Part shown: positions 1 to 13,700 of the stretch, piece after piece
Numbering within the stretch: the stretch's first letter is position 1
How the letters are laid out: the number at the start of each line of letters is the position of its first letter
From: Hyposmocoma kahamanoa
Lineage: Eukaryota; Arthropoda; Insecta; Lepidoptera; Cosmopterigidae
Assembly (NCBI RefSeq): GCF_003589595.1
Contig: NW_020653945.1
Span: forward strand, 3,011,543-3,075,542
DNA: 64,000 bases
Direction of reading: 5' to 3'
Program-made: the position numbers and the translations under genes
The notes under the pieces: model-generated
What the model was told of the DNA's origin: nothing
What the model saw: only the letters and a program-made list of their open reading frames with translations
Database searches by the model: none

Positions 1-234
1 TTTCAGTACAAATCGGCAATTTCATACTTTAACCCCTATTATTAAGCTCTGAGTGGCACTGGCATATGGACAGGCGTGTTGCTCTACACTTGGCACTCGA
101 CTTGTTCGTCCCGTCCTATGAAATTTACACGAAGTAACGCACATATAGTGGATTATACCTGCTTCTGAGATCCCGGATTATTGCATTGTTTAATTCTTTT
201 TAATGAACACAAATTACAATTCCGATTAGTATAC
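1..234. repeat. Intron sequence with a fragment of repeat family R (about 45-125)
   Basis: After the donor CCAG|GTATAC at 235/234 the sequence is non-coding. Bases 45-125 (GAGTGGCACTGGCATATGGA onward) match family R, which recurs at 18.7, 29.1, 50.1, 51.4 and 53.1 kb. Confidence 0.7.
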
Positions 235-2456
235 CTGGAATGTAAGGCTTAACAGCTGTTTCTGGTTCCGTCAGTTTTACATTACCATCATCAGTCTCAT
301 CGGACGGAAATCGTTCGAGGCTCGACATTGTTCCATATCTGTAGAACATCAAATTAATTTGGTGCCTTGTTTAATATTTTAAGGTTAATATTAGCATGTT
401 GCATAAATGGAAATAAAGCATCAACAAACCTTTTCAGTGATACGTAAGGAAGGTCTTCAGGTGCGTCTGGGGAATCAGGTGAATCATCTATAAGGTCATC
501 CTGCAATACAAGACAAATATTTGCAAGTGATGACACTCGTGGTCCATTAGCATTGAATATGACTGGTCATATTTAACTTACAGTCTTATTAGTAGCATTG
601 TAATCTGGCGTAGCAGGTACAACAGCTATATTAGGTACAGATGATTCTGATTGTGCTGCACCAAGGCTATCAGGTCTTGAGCTCATATTGTTTGGATTCG
701 TCGATGAAGTCTTCTTGAATGGCTCTACCCTCATAAGATGCGCAGCTGGATTGATCGCTGATAAACCCATCAACATTAAAGGACCCAATTCTAAATCATC
801 ATCCGAACCTTCGGTAATTGCGTTAGCGTTGACATCTCCAGATCTTTCAGTCTTCTTATTATTTATGTCACCATTCATTTTGCTAACTGCCGAAATACCC
901 ATTCGAGGGGATTTTCTTATCCCTCTATCAATTTTGAAGTCATTTTCATCTTCATGTATAGAATCATCGTCTAAAAAAATTGACGATGTTTTCAAACATG
1001 TTCCTGCGTTCTCCCTTTTAGTTAAAATATTTATTCCTAGCACTTTGGTTAAGACATTCTCAGCTTTTTGCCTTGTAATTTGTTCTTTTCTCAATGTTCC
1101 AGGTGATGGGTAGTTCGTTATTGATGTTTTTGTTTTAGAAAGAGTTATATTTTCGACGCACTTCACTTCATTCAAATATTTCTCTTGAGCTATAACACAT
1201 TGCACTTGATTAGCTATATTAGAGTTAGACATTCTTAAGTCGTTAGAACTAGAATTAAAAACCATAGAACTACAGGTTGTATGACTAGTGGACAGTGGAC
1301 TATTATTTCTACTGCTAGACGAGGGACTTGGCGATCTTATATAGTTGTCTTTCCTTAATTCCAATTGACTTTTTGTGGACGTTGTGTGCACGCTTCTATT
1401 CAGTATGGGCGAGTCAGTTTTTAGTTCATAGGACTTTGACTTGAGCATTTTTTGGCTCTGTTCAATAGAGTCTATGACTTTTGCTGCTGCAATAGGAGCA
1501 TCCTCGGGACGTAATCTCATAGCACCTTTGCGTTCTAAGTGACTAAAGTTTTTTGGCTTACGATTACCATAGTTCGCATTACACGCACTGGCACTTGCAC
1601 TTAAACTGGTTGAACGTCTTTTGTAGTTGGAACTTTGAGGTGAAACTTCCAGTTTTGGTTTGGCTGGTATAACTGGAGGCGGTGATTTTTGTGAAATTAA
1701 AGGACTGTTTGGCTTTGATAGGCACTTTTTATGACACTGTCTGCAAACAGGTATTGTGTCCACGACTACCGGACTCGTCCGGACTGTTATCTGCAAGAGA
1801 AAATTTAAATAAGTTAAAATTAAAATTTGCAGTAAATCTCACACACCCTACGATAAAATATCAAAATGTATTTACCTGACTTCCAGAGTTACTGCTCTTG
1901 GATGGGCTATGTTCATTTTCTTTTTTCTCTCCTGACGATGCACCTTTATTTTCATTATGGTGCATTATTAGATCCGCAACTTCTAGCAGATTTAATTCCT
2001 TGGACCTTTTTCTTAATTCTTCTAGACTCCACGTCTGTGGATGAGTAATATTCGTTTAGATATTATAATTCGATTTATTTTCAGGATTTTTGGCCATGAT
2101 GTCAATTACCTCCATGTCCGGTTCTGGTGGGTCCATTTCCTCGGTTTCTGGCAACTGCGTCATCCATCTTTGTAAGTGTAAAGTGGACCCACGACTTCTG
2201 GAACTCCGCGCCCCTTCTGTTGCACTTCCCCCCGCACCTGTCTGCGTTTCAGCAGAGCTGCGCCTTGTCTATAAATGTTTAGGCAGTTTTAATTTCAATT
2301 TATAAGACCATTATCACAGTAATTTTGTTAGGAAATAATAGTAGTGCCATAGATAAAAAAGGATTTGACATCGTCTTTAGAATATGATAAGATGTTAAAC
2401 AAAAAAAGGATAAATCTGAAAGTTCAACAACTTACCGTATTTTCTTCTAAATCTGA
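235..2456 (-). CDS. Unrecognised Ser-rich disordered protein, partial (exons A0, A-E; runs off left edge)
   Basis: Joined exons: 2456-2436 (7-codon microexon, tentative), 2268-2110, 2034-1876, 1790-582, 500-430, 338-235. Phases agree: 21, 159, 159 and 1209 nt in phase 0, then 71 nt, then 104 nt. Together they give about 574 residues. The protein is acidic and Ser-rich and looks disordered. Recognisable pieces are WSLEELRKRSKELNLLEVAD (probably helical), a VCRQCHKKC cysteine pair motif, PPPVIPAKPKLE (SH3-ligand-like), and LKRYGTMSSLERF across the D/E junction. I do not recognise the family. No initiator exon is visible between 2457 and 4082, so the start is missing. It may be a separate gene or a long C-terminal form of the RhoGEF. 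Confidence 0.68.
582..1790 (-). CDS. Large exon C of the unrecognised disordered protein
   Basis: 403 codons, phase 0, bounded by acceptor CTCTTGCAG before 1790 and donor AAGACT|GTAAGT after 582. It starts ITVRTSPVVVDTIPVCRQC and ends PATPDYNATNKT. Composition is about one fifth Ser. It includes the Ser tract SPSPSSSSRNNSP and an acidic patch (SDDDLELGPL). The long continuous frame in AT-rich DNA strongly supports coding. Confidence 0.75.
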
Positions 2457-4082
2457 CTAATTGAAAGGTTGTTTTAGTCAGTTTCTTCTTTATTATGCGA
2501 CGTAACAAATTATGCTATGTGTAGTGTACTTAATAATAATTACGTACTTGACAAAATAATGTTACATTGCATTACAAAGAAAAATGGTAGGTCGTTCACA
2601 TCAAATTCGAAAATTTCGTTAGCGTCGCAAAATTTTATGATCCTTACCTAAAAAGAAAAACTGTTTCACCACAGACATAATTCACTTTATTTATGGACTA
2701 TTAGGAATATGCTCCGATCTAAACACAAAACATCAAAATCTTTATATACGTTTTCCAATTTCGTTATATGTCACAAAGTCTCCAGATCTACGAGTAAAAA
2801 TGGTTTCTCAAAAGTATTTCATCGTCATCGTTCTATTCGTCTATAATTATTAGTAAAATTTTACACACAGCCAAATACATCGAAAATTATTGGATTCTAA
2901 CTACGATTCTCTTAGAAGGTCATATACAAAACCCCGGAAATATTAGAATATTAGGTTATGTGAACATTTTGCGATGCTAGCGGTACAATAAATACATGAA
3001 TTGACTATTCTCACACTCTATTGACACTTGCCATTACAATGAGATATTATATCTATAAATCCATTTATTATATCTATGAAATGAAAACAGAAAGCGATTA
3101 CTACTATTTTTTAACAATTCACATCGACTACCATTTTCCATTGTAACACGTTTTATTCTAGGGCGATGGGTGCTCGATAAAGAAGCGTCGTACAACTCAA
3201 AAGTATGCTTTAGTGTAACACTACGATGGTTCTAGATGACAAATTTCGCGAAGCTGATCGCTAAATATCCACATGACCTGTACAAAGTGATTGTAAGGCT
3301 ATGTACAGATACACAGTGTTTCGAGTCTTTACAATTTTCTTCAACATTAGCAATAAATTAGTGCCTACGGTTAATTGCTTCCGTACATAAATCTTTTAAA
3401 TAGATAACGTGTTTTGAAATGTAAAAATAATGTGCAAATTAATTCTATTGGGGGTCATCATAAGAAAAGGACGGAAGACTTATTGAAGCAAAGGTGTGAA
3501 AAATTGATGTCGTAAATTATTACCTATGTTTTGGTACCCTATGATTGCATTTTGACACTGATTCCTGTGTAATTGATATAATTGTAAACATTGGCATATA
3601 CATTTAATATTACCCCATATAATGGAACTTCAGTTCTGTGTAATAGTTAAGTTTCTTAAGGTCATCCTGCGTTTTTGTAAATTAAGTTTTATCAGTATTA
3701 GAACACTCTGTTACATCATAAGTGTATCAGACTTATATCGAATTCGCTAATAATCAAAATATTGAGATCTTCCAATACTGCTAATTTCCAAAATATGTCT
3801 CTCAAAATTTTTTTACCACAACCTTAATCGCAACTATAAGCAATAACAATCCAACAAATATACCGGGACCTGCCTACGGAAGGTAGGACTTTACACCAAT
3901 TGTTCCTACACCATTAGGGGACAGCTGGCTTTGAGTCTACACGTCGAAAGCTTAGGTCTGTTCCAGACCTTGCTAAACACCTTCTACCGCAGGACTACTA
4001 GAACACGCCATTAGGTCATTCATTATAATAATTATCTCCAGGGATAACAAGAATCTGTTAGCTCTGGATCCGACTCTGTGCA
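2457..4082 (-). other. Probable 3' UTR of the RhoGEF transcript
   Basis: The 1.6 kb after the stop are AT-rich with no open frame of note on the minus strand. Several AATAAA signals occur on the minus strand (near 3152, 3067 and 2690), any of which could end the transcript. I see no recognisable transposon here. Some of this stretch could instead be 5' sequence of the next minus-strand exon set. Confidence 0.5.
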
Positions 4083-4722
4083 TCAAAGTTCTAAATAAGC
4101 CGGCGGAGTCGGCCGCTCTGGCAACCCCATTCGGTGCAATAAGGGGTCATCGGGTAAGAAGATGCGTTCCTCGACAGCATGCTTATAAGAGGGGTCAACA
4201 TCTAAATCTGCCAAAGCTAAATCTGCCTCGAAGGATTCCCATCGACAAGGGGACGAGTCAGAATAATTTTCTCCACCTTCAGGCGTTAATTGAGCGCTTG
4301 GAGATGTAGCACGTTCGTCTTGTTGCTCATCATTTTTGTCAATACTAGAAGATGAGACAAAGTGCGAAGAAAACGTTTGAGAGTCAGCAGGGGACAGATT
4401 TGGTGACGGCGTATCTGGTGTTAAGGCAGTTCTCCAAACAGTGCTCAGTGGTCCTCTAACAGGTTGTGGAATTGGGGAATTTGAAGTGCGAACATCAAAA
4501 CTGACTCGAACTTCTTTTTCGTGACGGTCTTCAACAAGCATATTTAAGTGGGATCGATAAGAGCTGGCTGGCAGTAACGCCATGCTTGAGTGACGCTGGA
4601 TGCTGGACGCTGATACCTGTCGTTGCTGCGAATCCAATGTTGCAAGGGAGAACGTGAGTTGTGGATCAGGAGAATCCAACGGAGAACCAAGAGGAGTGCC
4701 TGTCATTGTGTGAGCTCGGTAT
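4083..4722 (-). CDS. RhoGEF exon 14: Ser/Pro-rich C-terminal tail and stop
   Basis: The exon completes Q-I-YRAHTMTGTPLGSP and runs 212 residues to the end PTPPAYLEL and a stop at 4083-4085. The tail is low-complexity, rich in Ser, Pro, Thr and acidic residues, with several SP/TP sites (TPDTPSPNLSP) that could be proline-directed phosphorylation sites. An internal CAG|GTATCA at 4617/4616 is a possible alternative donor in phase 0 (see findings). Confidence 0.85.
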
Positions 4723-7700
4723 CTGAAAAATAATTTACATAATTATCCATCATTAACTGAACCTTGCTATTTACAAATCTTTTCAGCATTGTACCAATAT
4801 TTATTTCAGTTTGCTTACATCTGTCGTTGTAGTAAACTCTGCCATACAGCTTTCAGGTCTATCGATGGAGCTCGCAGAGCAACTGTAACTCGTCTTCCAG
4901 GAGTCCGAGGGGCACAGGAAACCAATGGACTTTCGCCACCAGTTCTACCAAGGACAAGGCGAAATTCCGTTGCTGAAACCAAAGAAGTTATTGTTAACAT
5001 CTTCAAAGCTCAGTATTTTAGCTATTTACATTAAAAGGGTGAAGTGATGATTACCTTTTTTCCTAACATTAAATTGGGCTTCTGACACTGTTGTAAGAGG
5101 TACTGGCTCTTCAGTAACAAACAGCACTCGATCTCTAGATACAGTTGTAAAAAGGAGCAGGTCACTAAATAATAGTGCCCAGTAAGGCCTGACAGTTCTG
5201 CCTTCTACCTTCGACAGTTCGCCACCGAAGATCCATTGCCGGCCCGGTGTACTTAAGACAAACGGCTGGAATAATGGAAAATTTTCATTAAACATTATCA
5301 TAGGTATATTGTGTAAGGTAAGGGTTATTTATTGTAGATCAGAAGATCCCTTACAGAGCCTTACAAGAGAAGAGAGCCTATAGAATCTCACAACAAGTGG
5401 TTTTGGGCTTGTTGGTAGATACATTTATAGGAAGGCCATGTCTGTCTCCGGTTCGGTCTACCATTTCATACTAGTGTTAAAAGGCATTGAGAAGTTTTTT
5501 TACCTTACACCTAGTGAACACGAGTCGGCTCTCTAAGTCTGCCACAGAGAGAAGTGGCTTCCCGTCTCCTGCTAGACCCATTAGGCCAGAACCTGCTGTT
5601 ACATCTTGGTACCCCATCTGAAGTATAAGACTGTTTCTTAACTACGCTGACATTGTTAACAAATACTCTATTGAAGTCTTTTTAAACTCAAAACATTGAT
5701 GAAGTAAAATTTCTTACTCAAACAAATCTAAAATGTTGTCAAATCATCACATAAATTATCTACAACTTGAAGAATGGTTTACCAATACTATTTACCTGTA
5801 GTTGTTCCACGATGACCTGCAATTGTTTCTTTTCTAGCTGGTCATAAGGCCCAGCCCCGTTTGCAGCAGCGGCTGCCCTCATCAACCTCAGAAGTTCGCG
5901 GAACTGCTCTAGTGGTTTGTGGACCAAAGACGTGATATCTGGCCTTCTCCTTGGAATGGGTGGACTTGTACAGAAGCGGGAGAATGCACCACTTGGATCT
6001 TTTGACTTTTTCACCTGAGGTTTACCAATACAATTTTTTCATATTAAAATGCGGTAGAATTTAAATGTTATATCTGCGTAAAATTTTCCCATAGTTAAGT
6101 TTAGCGTTAATTGTCAGTTATTTTGTAAGTTAAGTTTTCTTTTGACCAGAAGTTTATTTTATTCATTATCATTAGTTACTACTACAGGGTTTTTTCCTGA
6201 GAGTTCATTATTTATCCACAGATACAAAATTAACCAAAGAAAATTTGTAACAATTAGGCTACTTTTAATAATACTGATTTTGCATTGTTTTTACTATAAT
6301 AACTTTAACATTTATTAAAATGTGTCAATTACAGTAACAAATCTTACGACCACTTACCAAGACGCAGTCAGCTCGTTTCAATCCTAGACAATACTTCTTA
6401 TAAAGACTAAGGAACACAGGGGTCTTGTGAAGGTAGACGGCGACCACTGTTGATGTCTGGATCTCGCCGTCGTCTTGCACCACTTGGTCTAGGATGTCTT
6501 CTGACAGCCTGAATATCTGGCCAATGTAGGTTTTGGTGGTCATAATGTTACACTTAAGCGTAAGTGATGTGTTTTTGTAGTTGGTGGATGAAAAGGTGAT
6601 CGAATTCTTCTGACGGCATGGCATCTTATCTCTTGTATATACTTTTTTAAATTTTACTGTCACTATTAACCATTATTATTAGTACAATCGGACTATAGCA
6701 AATGTTACAATCTGTTGGATAAAGGTTGGGCATTCAATTAACTAATCTGGTGTAGCACCAGCCACCCAAGATACGGTGTGCCCACTTTTGTTTGGAAGGA
6801 ATCTGCAAAATTTTTTTGTACCGTATTGTCAACCCTGTTTTTCCACATTTCTATTCTTGTACGAGTCTAATAAGGCAGTTAAACCAAAACGAGATAGGGA
6901 CAAAATACTTACTTCTTCAATATTCTGGAACAGCAGTTGGTGATCGTTGGGGGTGATTAGATCGGCCCGTTCCGCAAGAGGCGAGACGAAGCGCACCAGT
7001 CCAAACTGTAGGCAGGTAGCATTGTGCTGTTCCCTGGCAATAACGGCTAGGAGAGCTCGTTTTCGCCCGTCCGTAGATAGGCCTGGAGTCTGTTGGATTG
7101 GTTTGTTCTTTGATCGATGATCGTTTGTTAGAATACTTAGAGAATGGCTTTTTTATACAATTCATAAGGTGTATCTACTGAGAACTTTTCATTGATTATT
7201 ATTATTATTATTACAAGAGTGGCTTATATTTAGGGCACGTACAATTTTTCACCATTGCCTCCAGTAATTGGTCTATTGTAATCTTAATTACCTGTGTGTT
7301 CTTATTACAGACTCATTGAATCGTGATAATAATAAGTGTTTATGTAAACCATTGGCTACATATACTAGAATGTTTAATTTGAAAAAAGAATGACTTCAAT
7401 GATGGCCTTTTAGGTTCAATTAAACTTTCTGGTATATGTGACCAGCGATTCATACGAACATTATTATCATAATTTTCTCTTTTTTTAGCGTTCCTCTAAA
7501 TATGTCCATGAGTATATTTTGTATAATGTATTAGGTCAGGGTTTCTTAACCTGTGGGTCCATGAACCCCTAAGGGCTCTATGTATAGAACGCCGCGGGTC
7601 CGTGGCGAGCCTACCTAACGTAATGGAACAGCAACAGTCACATTGACTATTCATACGTAATTAAGTAAAGTTTAATCGCAAACAATATAAGCTAGTAAAA

Positions 7701-10700
7701 GCTAAACCCAGTGTTTTTATCTTTTCGTAAAGGGTCCGTGTGCTCTTTGACATTTTGAGAGGGGCATAGGTCCCAGAATGAGCCCATTTGAGAGGGGCCC
7801 ATGACTAGAAAAGGATAAGAAACCCTGCATTAGGTAGAAAATAACCATTGACTACTTACTGGTAACGGTTTTAGCAAATAATAAAAAACGGAAAGAAACT
7901 TATTTTCATGCTATAAACTTGAATTGCGGGAAGGAAAACAAAATTGTAGGGTGATAAAAATTGGCGTTGAAAATAAAGAACAAAAATAAATTAAAAGCCA
8001 TAAATTTATTTGCACTTAACATTAAGGAACATAAATTAGAAACGAAATAAAAATAACAGGAACCAAAATTCAATCAATAAGACGTCATATGATGATGATA
8101 CAAAATCAAAACTGAGTTTACTATAGTAAACAAAAGAAGGTTAATTAGATAAATTAAAAACACAAAATGATTACAGAAGCTCAGAAATCGTTTCTGAAGT
8201 ATAAAAACATAACACACAATGGTCTATGACAAAAGAAAATAAATAAAAAACATTAACAAAATAAATATTAACAAAAACATATTAAGCTTAAACGTAACGA
8301 TTCCCCTTTGAAGTGAAGTTCAACAGCTGATTGCTATTAAGAAAATTAATATTCTATAAAAAAAGTGACATACAACTTAAAACTACTAAATTATAACTTA
8401 GTGCTTAAAATAAATGGAATGTATATGAAGTTTATAACTTAAGTGACGTCAATTTATACAAAAAATAAACAACGCAGTTATTAGTAGAATATTATACATA
8501 AACAGACTTAGATATGAAAGAAAACACACACTTTTTAAAAGATATAAAGCTACTAGACAGAAATAAGGGGATATCTACTACAGTAGCACCACTTTCCCTA
8601 ATTTTGATAATCCAAATTTCAAATCAAAATTTTTTAAGATTAAATGACGTTGGAAACCAAACCCAATCTACTTATCAAAGTAACTTTGATAATCATCAAC
8701 CGATTACCGACCATTTGAAGGAATTTAAGTGTCTTCTCTAAATTTCTTCAAACAATTGAAATACCATGAATATTACCTGGATTTAACTGACAAAAGTAAG
8801 GAACTTGATTTCCAAGCCAAAGTAGATGACTAGTACGATAATTCATATAAATTTTGAAACCCCTTTAATTCAGACTATGATACCGTTACCGACCTCTTTT
8901 GAAAATGTCACTTGGGGAAGATGCAGCTTGCGCCTATCAAGAGACTGGCTAGTTGAAGAACAAGCAGTTGGGGGCCGAGCATGAGTTGCTGGGGAAGCTA
9001 GGGCTGCTGCTCGAGGGGAACGAGGAGGAGGTGGTGGCGTAGATTCCGGAGCTGGTAAGGTCACTTGAGCTTTTGTCCGGATCCCTACGCCGTTCGTAGG
9101 AACTCTTCGAAATGTCTCCATTATCAATGTGTGGCCTGCGTTCCTGGAAAGGTTATAAATCTAGTATTTTCCATAGCTTGTAAAAATGCGTGGATATCTT
9201 TCAATATTTTTGATCAAGAATTCGCATAGAAATGGTTGACTGTGACGTTGGGGACACAACACTAGTTAAAGGTTTAAAAATTTTACATTATAATTCAAGG
9301 GTTTTGTTGAAGCATCATCGAGAAAATTTTAATCATACGGTTAGATAAGCCTCGAGAGTATAATATTAAATAGACAACTCACTTGACAAGATTTCGGACC
9401 TCTTCTTCCGAAGACATAACGACATTCTTATTCCCAACAAAGACGATGTAATCGGCAGCTCTCAAGCCAGCTCTCTCAGCTGATCCTCCGGAAGCTACTC
9501 GCTCGACTCTGGGAGGCCTGGTCCAAACCACGGTGAAACCAAAACCGCCACTCGTTCCACGGACAATTCTGGAAGGAAAAATCAATTTTAAGATAAAAAT
9601 CAATCTAGAAGTCACTAGCCATTCCTGTTTTACGTCATTAAGCAATTTTACAGGTTTGCTCTAAGATGGAGTATATAATTGGCGCATGCTGTCCTAAAGA
9701 TTCATGGTTACCCTGTGTGATCCTACAATCGTGTCAATACAAAGCCTTTATTATTAGTCTTCTAAGGGAGAACTTTTCGGGTCTTGTTTTTATTGAATTA
9801 ACTCACTTTCTGGTAGTCGTAAACGGAGTCCTTCCATGGCGTTGTGCCCGCCTCGGCGCTGTAGCATCTTCAGGCGGATCTAGCTCCAGATACCGCAGGA
9901 AAAGATGCTCATCGGCCTCACGTTGCAGAGCTGCGGCTACCGACTGCGCCTGTGCAGCTGAGGATGGACCGTTCGCTGCTGCGCCTGGAATTATAAAAAA
10001 AAACGGTTTGTGGCGTCTTTTTGCGCGAAAGTGGACATTCCGAGCATGTTTTGTCTTATGTGATTCCAGCCAGATTGTGCGCTAAACTTTCATGCTAAGC
10101 GAATTCAGAAGGGATTTTCAAGATTGACAAATAGAAAAAGAAACGCGTTGTTTTCAATTGTTTGATGAATTTTTATAATGGTATCTTCAGTATGGTACAC
10201 GAATGGCAAACATTGTAACGATTTGGATGCAGCCACACTACAGTCATAAAACAGCTAGTGATTGTAGATTAGCGATTGCACAGGGTCAAGAGCACATAAA
10301 GCTCAAGCTAGGTCAGACTAATAACTTAATATTCAAATTCATATGCTGCTTACAATAAGAACAATTCAAAGTCCAAAGTGTCATTATGGACAAGGCAAAT
10401 ATTTTTTCTAAAATTTTATTGATTTCAATCATTTCAATAGCAAAATAACCGAAACTTGCTTAAACCACAAAAAGAAAATAGTGAACATGCTTTCATATTT
10501 TTTGCTGAGTTAATATTAATCATATGCTCTTTTTTTAAAACACTCACCTTTATCATTCTGCGAGTCTTTGCCACCATCATTAGTACTGGTCTCAGTGTTG
10601 TCGGTCGCCATCTTTCTGCGATCGTCAGTCACGTCTCGACCGTGCGCCGGCGCCGCCTGACGCCCTTGCAGGAAGTAGCTACCCGTGACGTCGCTCTTAA

Positions 10701-13700
10701 TAACATCTTTCAGAGGGAACGAGACGCATCCTAGAAACTCGCTCCGCCTGGAACAAGACATACTACGTTGATGGCAAAGTTTAAAATTTTAAGGCACTAT
10801 ACAGAAGATGATGAATTACAAATTTTACGAAATTCAACTGATCGTACAATATATTCCTATATGGTAACGAAACGTACATTGCAGGATTTGAAGCTTCCCT
10901 TTATGAATTTTTAAAGTATATAAAGATAAAAAAAAAATGAGTTGCACAACCTTCCGCTCGGATTACAGATAATATATTTAAAAACAATTTTATACCCGTA
11001 TATGAGAATGACTATACAAAATATTTGATGGCCTTAATGGATGATGACTATGGACTTATGTGACCTCGTGTACTCGTAAGTATTTACACATTATGTGGAT
11101 GTATGTGCGGTCTCATTACGTGAAAATTTACACGTCTATGGAGTGCAAGATAGAATGTATATAATTAGGTGGATTGTAGTAGTGTAATAATACTTTTCGA
11201 CAACGGTAATTGGTATTGCTAACTTTACATTTTTTGGTTTTAGTTTTCGGTCTAGTTAATGTGGTGATCGTTATATTTCACTGTTATGACATTTTTAACC
11301 GACTTCAAAAAAGGAGGAGATTCTCAGTTCGACTGTATCTTCTTTTTTTTGTATGTATGTTACGCGCTAATTCCGGTATTTGTGAACCGATTTTCATGAT
11401 TCTTTTTTTTGTTGGAAAGGGGGTACTTCCATAATGGTCCCATTTCATTTTGAAGAAAATCATCCACCTCTAAGGGTGGCTGTAAACGCATGAAGATTCA
11501 TTTTTATAAATAGCGCCTAACTTTAAGTTAGGAGCAATTATTTTAATGGTTGGTTTTGCTATTTCTCCAATTCGAGGCGTTTTTCTCTCAATATACTTTG
11601 AGTAGTGACAACCGATTTTTATTATCTCCTGTGTCAAGTCCTGTGTAGTGGCGAACTAAATATCCCTATATTTCAATAAAACTTGGCAAATAGATGTAAT
11701 TCCACGTACTTTTGAGGTCGGTTTATTCATTTACAGTTCTACTACAGCTTATCGTAGCTTTACATGTGCCAAAGTCAAAGTCAAAGAATCATTTATACCA
11801 TAGGTAAAATAAATTTACACTTGAAAACGTCACATTTAAGCTACCGCTTGTTCACTATGCTGATTTCCCTGAGAAGAACGAGCAAGAAACTCTAGGGATT
11901 GCTCTTTTCAAATAAACTTAAATGCAACGCTATTAATACACTTTTAATCAAATTTGTGTGGAATCTAGAGTCATGTCGTCTTTCCATACATCTTTATCTA
12001 ACACGCAGTCTAAAGCCAAGCAGCCAATAAACATTTGATTGTAAACTTATATCGAAATACGTAGAGTATACTTATATAAAGTTCAGTACCTAATAATACA
12101 CATACTGTGGATAATATGTTCGTCTAAAATACTGGAATCATTAAAAGATAAAAAAATAAACAAATTTGTTATATTTTTGCCTGTAATTACACACAAACAT
12201 ACACACAAATACACTATTGCAGTAAAGTAATAGCTAGTTAACAAAGATTTCAGAGAGAGGTATTATTGTCTGGGTTTGAAATTATCAATATATATTACCT
12301 CTGATAATTATAATGATTATTATCTGGTTACCTTCAATGAACATTACGTACTTAATTTTTGGATAGTTTTATGTTTACATTGTTTTTTATTTCTTTTTTT
12401 TTCACCAAATTCGTTTTTTTTTTGCTTTTTTTTAATTTTGTTGTAGTTTCTTTATTTTTTCACAAAATTCGGGGAGCATAATATTAGTAAATAAATATGG
12501 CTGTTTATAAAAATAACACAATATGACCTACAGTTGGCGTAGTGTTCATTGTAGGTATTGATCGAATAATTATCAATGCTTATTCATAGTTAATGATTTG
12601 TCGATTTAATTTCTGACTCGAAATGATTTGTGACTTTTTGTGAGATTGTCTTTGACACTTTTAGATTACGTCTCTGATACAAACACATGACACGATATTG
12701 CTACAGATTATAACATTATGTTGTTCTAATTAATTTTATAAATATCAAGATAATTATTGTGATAATGATGTGAGTGATGATAATTATTATGATGATAATT
12801 ATCAATGATAAATTGATAATTGTCACTTCCAACCCTGATTATTATACACTCTATATGTATTATTATTTCTATGAAATTTAAGTAAATATACTCTACGCTT
12901 TCCGGTCTTTGATTACAATATTATGTTAAAGTGGTCATATAAGTACAAACTAGCCCTGAATAAACCATAAAGTATACAACAAACAGCAGCCATAACAAAA
13001 CTACGAGCGTAGGTAGACAAGTATTACCTGTATAAAACTATATAATACACGGTAGCTTGATTCACCATCGCGCAAATGGCTCCCAGGCATGGTAAATCAA
13101 GTAATTGGTTGCTTAACTCAGCAAGGCCACTTTCCCCTTCGATATACCTACAGTATGGTGGCGACCATGCTAACCTATTTTGAGATTTGCATAACTCAAA
13201 CACTTGAACTTTACTGCGTTTTGGCACGGAACGTGTTCACTTTCTGTTTTGTTTGATCGCGTAATCGCTGAAAGCTCTGACTTCGTTAAAATGCATGTCC
13301 ATCGGCGTAAATAGTGCTTATAAAATAGTGTAGATGAAATGTTTACGTTTTGGTAAACTAGGTCAATTTTCTTATGCTTCAAACAAAGAAAACTAGTTGA
13401 TTAAATTTCACAATATGGCGATCGTCTTAAAAAGGAAATCTGGTGTAAAATTTATTGTATGAAGAATTTTATTGTGTAAAAAAAAATCTGTCCAAGAAAT
13501 TGTAATTTTATTTTTAACAAACTTCGCACTTTTTTTTACACTTTATTCAATTTTGTGACTCTATTTTGTTTCGTGTTAACTATTATTGTTCAAATTAGGG
13601 CGAAAGCAAAACTTAATTTAAATTCAAGGCCAGTTTCGGTACTAAAAATGAAGGGCAGAATTATTAATATATTTACAATATAGGAAATATGCTAAAACAT

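Noticed and set aside
688..1113. 141-codon plus-strand open frame
   Set aside because: It lies antisense to the 403-codon exon C, whose boundaries and phases fit a spliced transcript. The plus frame is its shadow.
6917..7165. Minus-strand 82-codon frame over RhoGEF exon 8
   Set aside because: Wrong frame. The frame continuous with exons 7 and 9 gives the DH start QFGLVRFVSPL...LLFQNIEE.
13024..13227. Possible minus-strand exon (NRLAWSPPYCRY..., donor TATACAG|GTAATA)
   Set aside because: An acceptor (AAAATAG) and a donor can be drawn, but the translation shows no domain and does not fit the RhoGEF phases. Kept only as a weak candidate.
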